This document shows, in pieces, positions 1-5,062 of a stretch of DNA of 5,062 nt; within the stretch, counting starts at the first letter, position 1, and each line of letters opens with the position of its first letter. Position numbers and translations under genes: made by a program. The notes beneath the pieces are model-generated. The model was not told the origin of the DNA. It saw only the letters and a program-made list of their open reading frames with translations, and ran no database searches. The stretch covers positions 1 to 5,062 of the forward strand of contig JACQQT010000074.1 in the NCBI GenBank assembly GCA_016206815.1, written 5' to 3'. Origin of the DNA: Candidatus Omnitrophota bacterium. GTDB taxonomy: Bacteria; Omnitrophota; Omnitrophia; Omnitrophales; Danuiimicrobiaceae.

Positions 1-1367
1 ATCGGTTTTACGATTTGATAACCCAGCACCGGGTGTTCTTTCATCTTTTCGTACTCTGCGTGCGTAAAAGCGCCCGGTTTGAGCAGAATTTCATCCGGGA
101 TGCTGATCTTTCCGATATCGTGCAGCAAACCCGCATGTTCCACAATCCGGACATCATCTTCCGGAAAACCCATTTCTTGGGCCACCAAAGCCGAATAATG
201 ACCAACGCGGGCAGCGTGCCCCATCGTGTGAGGATCTTTCGCTTCCAGCGCATTGATTAAGGCCTTGGTCGCTTCGATATAGGCGCGCTTGGCCATCTCC
301 GAAACATCAAAAAGTCTCTGACGAAATTGGTAGACCTTCTCGTCGTTGAATTTGAGATCCGGAATCTTTTTTGCGTATTCCTTGCTGATATTGCTGTACA
401 GGTACACCCGGTTCCGGCCGTTTCCCTTGGCCCGGTAAAGCGCTTTGTCCGCATAAAAAAGAAGTGTTTCTTTCCGATCGGCGGGATCTTCCGGATAAGA
501 GGCAATGCCGATGCTCACGGTCACCTTCACCGATAGCGAAGGAGCCGCCTGAAACAGCTGGTCCATCACCTTTTTCCGAAGACGTTCCGCTAACAAAGAA
601 GCCCCTTGGTAGGCAATATGGGGCAGTAAGACTACAAACTCTTCACCGCCGTATCTCGCTACCGTATCGGCCTGCCGGAGATGCGCCGTAAAAAATTGAC
701 CCAGCTCTTTCAACACCCCATCCCCGACGAGATGGCCGTAGGTGTCGTTCACCGTTTTGAAATGATCAATGTCGATCATCAGACAGGAAAGCGGATAATG
801 ATAACGCGAGGCGCGGGCAAATTCTTCGGTCACTTTTTCTTGAAAAAAGCGGTGATTCAATAAACCCGTTAACTCATCTTTGATCGAAAGCTCGGCCAGC
901 CTTTGATTCATCGAACTCAGCTGGACATTTTTTTCGGAAATCTCGGCCTGCAATTTCTTCTCACGTTCCTGGATCCGATAGCGTTCGTAGGCGCCCTCGA
1001 TCACGCTGGGCAACTCGCGAAAAGAAGCTTCTGTTTTGACAATATAATCCACAAAACCGGACTTTAAAGCATTGACAGCCAACATCTCATCCCCCACGGA
1101 CATCATCAACAAAACGGGGAAAGTAAAATTTCTCCGTTTGATTTCCGCTAATAGTTCGAGACCTGTTTTGTCGGGGAGCTGATAATCGGTTAACACAAGA
1201 TCATAGCTTGCGGAGGAAAGCTTATCGATGGCCTCTGAAACGGTGGAAGCCAATTCTATCTTTGCCCGATGAGTCTCGGCCCAACGCGCCAAAGCGCCCC
1301 GGATGAGAACGGCATAGCCCTGATTGTTTTCCACGATCAAGACTCGATTTGGATTTATCCTCGCCAT
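1..1367 (-). CDS. Receiver-GGDEF-HD-GYP cyclic-di-GMP synthesis/degradation protein, 3' end outside window
   Basis: The first 455 codons are visible; the gene continues past the left edge. Domain order is receiver (about residues 8-125), coiled-coil linker (127-160), GGDEF (160-325), a helical spacer, then HD-GYP from about 360. The GGDEF domain looks catalytically competent: metal-binding D199 in DIDHFK, N207/D208, the active-site variant GGEEF at 240-244, and an intact inhibitory-site RxxD at 231-234, five residues ahead of it. The HD-GYP half shows H384, HDIGK at 416-420 and H445 in KEHP, but the diagnostic GYP motif lies beyond the window. GGDEF domains make c-di-GMP from two GTP and HD-GYP domains hydrolyse it. 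The receiver keeps the phospho-acceptor D61 and K111, but its acidic pair is E13-N14 and the switch Thr position is M89. The ATG is the first start after an in-frame TGA at 1395-1397; its Shine-Dalgarno is poor (AAAGGA, 15 nt away). It lies 27 nt after the preceding receiver gene, so it is probably the output of the operon. Confidence 0.93.
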   Translation of the reverse strand, partial: MARINPNRVLIVENNQGYAVLIRGALARWAETHRAKIELASTVSEAIDKLSSASYDLVLTDYQLPDKTGLELLAEIKRRNFTFPVLLMMSVGDEMLAVNALKSGFVDYIVKTEASFRELPSVIEGAYERYRIQEREKKLQAEISEKNVQLSSMNQRLAELSIKDELTGLLNHRFFQEKVTEEFARASRYHYPLSCLMIDIDHFKTVNDTYGHLVGDGVLKELGQFFTAHLRQADTVARYGGEEFVVLLPHIAYQGASLLAERLRKKVMDQLFQAAPSLSVKVTVSIGIASYPEDPADRKETLLFYADKALYRAKGNGRNRVYLYSNISKEYAKKIPDLKFNDEKVYQFRQRLFDVSEMAKRAYIEATKALINALEAKDPHTMGHAARVGHYSALVAQEMGFPEDDVRIVEHAGLLHDIGKISIPDEILLKPGAFTHAEYEKMKEHPVLGYQIVKP

Positions 1368-1394
1368 GTCAGAAATTTCCCGTCCTTTCCCGAA

Positions 1395-1784
1395 TCAACC
1401 GATTATTTTCTTTACCGTTTCCACCAGTTCTTCCGAACCAAAAGGTTTTCTTAAATAACCGGCCACCTTCTGACTTTCGATAATATCGCGCACTCTCTCG
1501 CTTTGAAGCCCGGTCGCAACAACAATGGGGATCTTTTCCGCTCCCCGACTGCTGCGGATATTGAGATGAATCAGCGTGGTGAGTCCGTTCTGATCCGGCA
1601 TTTCGATGTCCATGATAATGAGGTCGGGCCGGTATCTCGCGTCCAAAAACTTTAAGGCCTCATTCCCATTGGCTGCGCAAGAAACCAGATAGCCGGAAGC
1701 TGTCAGCCGCGTCCGTGTCAGCTCGGTATAATCGGGGTCATCATCGACCACGAGAATCTCTTTTTTATTTTTGTTCCGTATCAT
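1395..1784 (-). CDS. Stand-alone response regulator receiver
   Basis: A 129-residue protein that is only a receiver domain. The acidic pocket is D14-D15, the phospho-acceptor is D59 in IIMDIEMP, the switch Thr is T91 in VVATG, and the invariant Lys is K113 followed by cis-Pro P114, so all key residues are present. There is no output domain, as in CheY or Spo0F, so it should act as a phosphotransfer intermediate or by protein binding in the cytoplasm. Its start lies inside the preceding receiver gene, with a 20-nt overlap in another frame (1765-1784), and no convincing Shine-Dalgarno precedes the ATG. Translation therefore probably depends on ribosomes finishing the upstream gene. No alternative ATG exists before the first beta strand. 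The partner kinase is not shown by the sequence; the REC-kinase encoded two genes upstream is the nearest candidate. Confidence 0.93.
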   Translation of the reverse strand: MIRNKNKKEILVVDDDPDYTELTRTRLTASGYLVSCAANGNEALKFLDARYRPDLIIMDIEMPDQNGLTTLIHLNIRSSRGAEKIPIVVATGLQSERVRDIIESQKVAGYLRKPFGSEELVETVKKIIG

Positions 1785-2181
1785 GTTCTGTCAGCGCCAA
1801 TAACCGTGAAACACATTGGGTTAACTTTTCGGCATTCACCGGCTTGACAAAAAAATCGGCAGCCCCCTCTATCCGGGTCATATTTTCGATCATGGGCGCT
1901 TTGCCCGTCACCACAATAATGGGAATATCTTTCGTGGTAGACGGTTTTCCGGTTTCGATATCGATGGGTGATTTTAACCGCTTCAAGATGGTGAGTCCGT
2001 CCACGTCGGGCAGGAACACGTCCAAAATGATCAAGTCCGGAACAGCGGCTTGAATCAGCTCAACCGCTTTTTCTCCGCTGCTCGTTGAAAGAACGCGGCA
2101 GCCCAACGTTTCCAATCGTAACTTTGTTAATTGAAGCAACTCCAAATCGTCTTCCACGACAAAAACGGTTCCTTTGCTCAT
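1765..2181 (-). CDS. Stand-alone response regulator receiver with enlarged loop
   Basis: A 138-residue single receiver domain. It has the acidic pair E10-D11, phospho-acceptor D54 in LIILDVFLP, switch residue T92 in VVTGK, and K113-P114, so it should accept a phosphoryl group. Compared with the next gene's receiver it carries a longer segment between helix 3 and strand 4 (about residues 71-85, rich in Thr, Lys, Asp and Pro). This face of the fold lies near the phosphorylation site and could affect partner choice. There is no output domain. Its ATG overlaps the stop of the upstream kinase gene as ATGA (2178-2181). An AGGAG at 2193-2197 lies 11 nt before the start; a second GGAG at 2184-2187 is only 2 nt away and too close. 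With its two neighbours it forms a kinase-receiver-receiver block, suggesting it is a target of that kinase (inferred). Confidence 0.93.
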   Translation of the reverse strand: MSKGTVFVVEDDLELLQLTKLRLETLGCRVLSTSSGEKAVELIQAAVPDLIILDVFLPDVDGLTILKRLKSPIDIETGKPSTTKDIPIIVVTGKAPMIENMTRIEGAADFFVKPVNAEKLTQCVSRLLALTEHDTEQK

Positions 2182-3395
2182 GTCTCCACTTTCTCCTGAT
2201 TTGATGAAGCTTTTCCGCCAGGGTTTCCCTGAGTGATCGGTAATGAAATCATAAAGCGGCTCCCCTTGCCCATTTCACTCTCGGCCCGAATATCGCCTCC
2301 GTGAAGTTTGACAAACTCTTTGCAAATCGAAAGGCCCAGCCCGGCTCCGGAAATTCCTTTTGGCGCTGCCCCCTTTACCTGTTCGAAACGCTCGAAAATC
2401 CGGTCGAGATCTTCTTTCAAAACTCCGATGCCCGTATCCGAAACGGTAATCTGAATTCGTTCGCTAGAAATCGTCTCCGCCCGAACTCGGACCGTTCCAT
2501 TTTCGGGCGTAAATTTAATGGCATTGCCCACCAAGTTCGTCAGCACCTGGATCATCCGGTCGGCATCGCAGGCTACCTTTGGAAACTCATCCAAAGGTTT
2601 GAAATCGAGCTTAATTTTTTTCTTCTCGGCAAGACTCTTTAACGAACCCAGCACCTCGTCGATCAAAATTTGAATATCAGCCGGTTCGATATGAAGACGC
2701 ATTTTCCCGGCTTCCAACTTCGAAAAATCAAGAAGATCGTTAATCATCGAGGTGAGCCGGCCGATGCTGCGTTTTGCAATCTCTAAGATTTTCTTCCCAT
2801 TTTCAGATTTTGTGTCGACCGCACCGTCCAAAACGAGCGCGATACTTTCCTGAACGGAGCTGAGCGGCGTGCGGATATCGTGGCTGACGGAAGCGATGAA
2901 ATCGGATTTTAATTGATCGAGTTTCTTCAGTTCGCGGTTTGCCTTTTCAAGGGCAACGTTTTTCCCGCGGATTTCAAGCTCGTATTTGGCCTTCTCCTGT
3001 TCTGCCAAGTACCTCATAAAGGTTTCGTCCACCACGTGAGGCAGCACACTTAAATAAACGTCGTCTTTCACGATATAATTGTAGGCGCCGTCCTGCATGG
3101 CTTTCACGGCTGTTTTTTCATCTCCCATTCCCGTCATCATCACAAACGGAACGGAAAGGGATTTCGAATTCAGCCAAGTGAGAAGCTCCAAACCGTTCTT
3201 TCCCGGAAGATTGTAATCGGAAACAATTAAATGGACGGGGCTCGTCTCAATTGTTTGGACGGCCTCTTCTTCCGAACCGCATACTTCCACCTCGTACTGA
3301 TAGGTTTTCGAAGTGAGAATCGCGCCTTTGGCAAGGGCCGCGTGATCGGGATTGTCTTCCACCAATAAAACGCGCAACGTAGACCGTGGGATCAT
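2178..3395 (-). CDS. Receiver-HisKA-HATPase histidine kinase (soluble, N-terminal receiver)
   Basis: A 405-residue cytoplasmic kinase with no membrane segment. The N-terminal receiver (about 7-125) has E13-D14, phospho-acceptor D60 in SDYNLPG, T88 and K110. A charged coiled coil (127-163) leads to HisKA, with H172 in SVSHDIRTP. The HATPase domain shows the N box N287/N291, G1 motif DTGIG at 320-324, F box F334/F337 and G2 motif GAGLG at 350-354, all intact. The H-D-x-x-T pattern (H172, D173, T176) is the one associated with both kinase and phosphatase activity in HisKA proteins. A receiver placed in front of the kinase normally means that upstream phosphorylation controls its autokinase, so this protein probably relays the signal from the membrane kinase to later receivers; that order is inferred. 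The start overlaps the previous stop as ATGA, with AGGTGG (3400-3405) as Shine-Dalgarno. The C-terminal tail (about 390-405) is polar and probably disordered. The receiver and linker resemble those of the GGDEF-HD-GYP protein. Confidence 0.95.
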   Translation of the reverse strand: MIPRSTLRVLLVEDNPDHAALAKGAILTSKTYQYEVEVCGSEEEAVQTIETSPVHLIVSDYNLPGKNGLELLTWLNSKSLSVPFVMMTGMGDEKTAVKAMQDGAYNYIVKDDVYLSVLPHVVDETFMRYLAEQEKAKYELEIRGKNVALEKANRELKKLDQLKSDFIASVSHDIRTPLSSVQESIALVLDGAVDTKSENGKKILEIAKRSIGRLTSMINDLLDFSKLEAGKMRLHIEPADIQILIDEVLGSLKSLAEKKKIKLDFKPLDEFPKVACDADRMIQVLTNLVGNAIKFTPENGTVRVRAETISSERIQITVSDTGIGVLKEDLDRIFERFEQVKGAAPKGISGAGLGLSICKEFVKLHGGDIRAESEMGKGSRFMISLPITQGNPGGKASSNQEKVET

Positions 3396-3829
3396 CTCAC
3401 CACCTGCTTTTTAATCGGTGCCGAATCGGGGGGCTCCACCGTATGAAGCCAATAATCTTTAATGCGTTTGAGCTTTGCGGTCAGGCTTTCAAAATCTTCA
3501 GACTTGCTGACAAAACCGCCGGCGCCCAGTTGATAAGCTTTTTCGATTTCTTCGCGGCGCGAAGAAGTGGTCAAGATGACAACCGGAATGCGTTTGAAAA
3601 GTTTAATTTCTTTTAATTTTTGAATCACCTCAAACCCATCCATCCCGGGCAGCTTCAGATCCAGCAAAATGAGATCGGGTCTCGATCCTTCGTCTGGAAT
3701 CTCCCGAGACGCTTCGAGTGCTTTCATGCCGTCCGGATAATGAAGAACGGCACAATCCGCGCTTTCGATCCCGCGGCGAATCAGGAGGGCATGATCTTCG
3801 TTGTCTTCAATGATCCACACTTTTTTCAT
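3392..3829 (-). CDS. Rcp1-type stand-alone response regulator
   Basis: A 145-residue receiver of the class often encoded next to phytochrome-like or simple HisKA kinases (Rcp1 type). Supporting marks are IIEDNEDH near the N-terminus, the LLDLKLPGMDG block around phospho-acceptor D57, VVILTTSSRREEIEKAY with switch T87, and a C-terminal helix ending in DYWL. E8-D9 and K109 are present; the residue after the Lys is S110 rather than the common Pro. The open frame extends upstream to 3946, but the ATG at 3827-3829 is chosen: it sits directly before the first beta strand, has GGAG 7 nt upstream, and touches the kinase stop as TGATG. The upstream extension is a basic, low-quality stretch that lies over the kinase gene in another frame. 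No output domain follows. The cognate kinase is almost certainly the immediately preceding membrane kinase. Confidence 0.94.
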   Translation of the reverse strand: MKKVWIIEDNEDHALLIRRGIESADCAVLHYPDGMKALEASREIPDEGSRPDLILLDLKLPGMDGFEVIQKLKEIKLFKRIPVVILTTSSRREEIEKAYQLGAGGFVSKSEDFESLTAKLKRIKDYWLHTVEPPDSAPIKKQVVR

Positions 3830-4863
3830 CAGCCGGCTCCGCTTGCGGGAGCGGTGAGTCCGCTCGCAGGTTTCAAACTTTGTTTGTCTGCTTTCGGCCA
3901 TTCGATAAAAAATTGGCTCCCTTTTCCTTCTTCGGATTCCACCCACACTTTTCCCTGATTGAGCTCCACGATTTTTTTCACAATGCTCAACCCAATTCCG
4001 GTTCCCTCGACCCTCAATTGATTGGGAACGCGCTGAAAGATTTTGAAAATTTTCTCCTGAAACTCCTTCTTGATTCCGATCCCGTTATCTTTAATCCACA
4101 CGGTCGCCAATTGAGAACCATTTTGTCCGGAACCGCCGATTTCGATTTGGGGCGCCTTGGGCGAGCCTATGTATTTGACCGCGTTGCTGATCAAATTCGT
4201 CAGGACTTGGGCCAATCTTTTCCTGGAAGCCCACAAAAGCGGCAAGTCATTGCCCACTTGAACTTGAATGTGCCGTTTGTCCATCTCGGGTTTCAATTCC
4301 TCCACGATTTCTTGAATCAGCAGTTTCGTATCGACCGCTTCCTTCTCATCCTCGATCCGCCCGACGCGGGAAAACTCTAAAAGATCAAGAATCAGCACAT
4401 TCATTTGTTGGGCGTTGGCTTGGATCCGGTTGAAATAGTCAAGATGGGTGCCTTGAAGCGTGGCGGCTAATTCTTTCTTCAAAATGGAAGCGAATCCTTG
4501 GATGGAAACAATAGGGGCTTTCAAATCGTGGGAGATAATATGAATGAAATTTTCGACCTCTTTATTTTTCTCGGTTAATTCCTTATTCTTCGCCTGGATA
4601 TCCTGCGTCCTCCACTCCACCTCTTTTTCGAGAAACGCTCTTCGCGTTTCCAGAGACCAGCTGAAAAGTCCCGCGGAAATCGAAAAAAGAGTCCCCATAA
4701 TTAAAACTAATTTGCTTCCGATTTCTTGATCCAGCGGGCGGGCACCGTTGTAGTAAGCATCCCACAAGGCGACGGTAAAAAACATGCCGACAAAAAAGAT
4801 GATGATGTGAAAGCGAAAAGGCCTTTTGTCCCGTTCGGCCGCACTCGACTTCGTCTGCTTCAT
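3829..4863 (-). CDS. Two-helix membrane sensor histidine kinase (HisKA-HATPase)
   Basis: A 344-residue kinase. Two hydrophobic segments (about 18-37 and 52-71) enclose a loop of only some 14 residues, so there is no room for a periplasmic sensor domain. A charged coiled coil (72-104) continues into HisKA, with phospho-acceptor H112 in IISHDLKAP. The ATP-binding domain has N box N223/N227, G1 motif DNGIG at 259-263, F box F273/F276 and G2 motif GTGIG at 287-291, all intact. The residue four after the His is A116, where kinases with the E/DxxT/N phosphatase motif carry Thr or Asn. This HisKA type resembles those paired with Rcp1 receivers, and such a receiver follows with a 1-nt overlap. The last 15 or so residues are an Ala/Gly/Ser/Pro tail. 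The ATG is the first start after an in-frame TGA at 4882-4884 and has GAGGGG at 4867-4872. As first gene of the operon it probably receives the stimulus, possibly at the membrane or through a partner protein. Confidence 0.95.
   Translation of the reverse strand: MKQTKSSAAERDKRPFRFHIIIFFVGMFFTVALWDAYYNGARPLDQEIGSKLVLIMGTLFSISAGLFSWSLETRRAFLEKEVEWRTQDIQAKNKELTEKNKEVENFIHIISHDLKAPIVSIQGFASILKKELAATLQGTHLDYFNRIQANAQQMNVLILDLLEFSRVGRIEDEKEAVDTKLLIQEIVEELKPEMDKRHIQVQVGNDLPLLWASRKRLAQVLTNLISNAVKYIGSPKAPQIEIGGSGQNGSQLATVWIKDNGIGIKKEFQEKIFKIFQRVPNQLRVEGTGIGLSIVKKIVELNQGKVWVESEEGKGSQFFIEWPKADKQSLKPASGLTAPASGAG
3837..3840 (-). promoter_or_regulatory. Ribosome binding site deciding the start of the Rcp1-type receiver
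   Basis: GGAG on the minus strand, 7 nt before the ATG at 3827-3829. It lies within the final codons of the membrane kinase gene and supports this start over the longer upstream frame. Confidence 0.7.
3844..3868 (-). other. Inverted repeat / predicted mRNA hairpin at the kinase-receiver junction
   Basis: On the minus strand GAGCGG (3860-3865) and CCGCTC (3849-3854) pair perfectly around a 5-nt loop. The stem extends by TGC/GCA (3866-3868 with 3844-3846) past a 2-nt bulge at 3847-3848. It encodes the low-complexity tail of the kinase and ends just before the GGAG of the next gene. No T tract follows, so it is not an intrinsic terminator on the transcribed strand. It could tune translation or RNA stability of the downstream part, or be a chance result of GC-rich Ala/Gly/Ser codons. 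Confidence 0.5.
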
Positions 4864-4866
4864 GTA

Positions 4867-4872
4867 CCCCTC
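4867..4872 (-). promoter_or_regulatory. Ribosome binding site of the membrane kinase gene
   Basis: GAGGGG lies on the minus strand with 3 nt between it and the ATG at 4861-4863 (5 nt counted from the AGG core). It is the strongest Shine-Dalgarno in the window, fitting the first gene of a coupled operon. Confidence 0.75.
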
Positions 4873-4964
4873 AGGATTTGATCAAGCCGCCTTTTCCGCT
4901 TCATTGATGAAGAACGACGGACGCTGATAAAGGGTTACGTTTCGGTTCCTTTTACTCTGCTTAA

Positions 4965-4993
4965 AAGATACCTGATGGGAATGGCTTTTTCAA
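4965..4993 (-). promoter_or_regulatory. Candidate sigma70-type promoter for the signalling operon
   Basis: On the minus strand a -35 box TTGAAA (4988-4993, 5 of 6 consensus) and a -10 box TATCTT (4965-4970, 4 of 6) are separated by exactly 17 nt. The AT-rich block at 5004-5026 partly overlaps where an UP element would lie. Transcription would start near 4958. This is the only good -35/-10 pair I noticed between the right edge and the kinase gene. It is a consensus match only, and the organism's sigma factors are unknown. Confidence 0.45.
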
Positions 4994-5062
4994 ATAAGGC
5001 GGGGTTTTTAAGAATTTTTATTTAAAGGGGGCGAAAAGGGGCTTGCCGGAGGCCTTCATCCA

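Larger units (their letters stand above)
4864..5062. other. Noncoding leader region upstream of the operon
   Basis: This 199-nt stretch contains no supported gene. On the minus strand all frames that are open from the right edge close by about 5018, so the tail end of an upstream gene cannot be excluded at 5018-5062 but is too short to call. An AT-rich block at 5004-5026 lies upstream of the predicted promoter. From the predicted start site to the kinase ATG the leader would be about 95 nt. No riboswitch or tRNA fold was recognised in it. Confidence 0.6.

Noticed and set aside
41..505. Minus-strand short open frames that start inside the cyclase gene
   Set aside because: They are in other frames than the GGDEF-HD-GYP reading, which continues unbroken from 1367 to the left edge.
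1715..2053. Plus-strand open frame of 112 codons across the two bare receivers
   Set aside because: It is a shadow of two clear receiver genes; no recognisable motif and no ribosome binding site.
3830..3946. N-terminal extension of the Rcp1-type receiver to an ATG at 3946
   Set aside because: The extra 39 residues are basic and lie over the kinase C-terminus; the ATG at 3829 has a good Shine-Dalgarno and starts right at the receiver fold.
3880..4380. 166-codon open frame on the plus strand
   Set aside because: It lies entirely antisense to the membrane kinase, whose catalytic motifs are all intact. Its translation shows no domain pattern.
4928..4953. TAAAGG...CCTTTTA-like inverted repeat in the leader
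   Set aside because: Only five perfect pairs with a poorly pairing interior; not convincing as an operator or a hairpin.
5035..5056. Possible terminator of an upstream transcript (GGCCT/AAGCC stem followed by CCCCTTTT, minus strand)
   Set aside because: The stem is about five pairs with a wobble and the T run is only four, so it does not stand out from chance.
5018..5062. Possible 3' end of an upstream gene read from the right edge on the minus strand
   Set aside because: Fourteen codons before a TAA are too few to support a call, and a second frame is open over nearly the same length.

Overview
The window holds a single-direction cluster of six signalling genes, all on the minus strand, so the operon reads from right to left. 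It starts just left of a noncoding leader (4864-5062) and runs off the left edge inside its last visible gene. The organism is a bacterium of roughly balanced base composition. The gene families (transmembrane HisKA kinase, Rcp1-type receiver, GGDEF plus HD-GYP) are widespread in Gram-negative environmental lineages, and nothing here fixes the phylum.

Order of transcription: (1) a two-helix membrane histidine kinase with almost no extracytoplasmic sensor (4863-3829); (2) a stand-alone Rcp1-type receiver (3829-3392); (3) a soluble protein with an N-terminal receiver joined by a coiled coil to a HisKA/HATPase kinase (3395-2178); (4) a stand-alone receiver with an enlarged loop (2181-1765); (5) a second stand-alone receiver (1784-1395); (6) a receiver-GGDEF-HD-GYP protein, cut by the window edge before its GYP motif (1367-1). 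Genes 1 to 5 overlap successively by 1, 4, 4 and 20 nt, and gene 6 follows after 27 nt, so a single translationally coupled transcript is very likely. A plausible sigma70-type promoter lies at 4965-4993.

Together the set contains two kinases and five receiver domains but no DNA-binding output domain. The only effector is the cyclic-di-GMP synthesis/degradation protein at the end. The simplest reading is a branched phosphorelay that sets the c-di-GMP level: the membrane kinase phosphorylates the Rcp1-type receiver and perhaps the receiver of the second kinase, which may then signal to the single-domain receivers and the GGDEF-HD-GYP protein. These wiring assignments are inferred from gene order.

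The most notable details are: the receiver of the c-di-GMP enzyme has lost two of its five conserved switch residues while keeping the phospho-acceptor Asp; that receiver and its coiled-coil linker are recognisably paralogous to those of the second kinase; and the two kinases differ at the residue linked to phosphatase activity. No RNA genes, mobile elements, CRISPR arrays or plus-strand genes are supported.
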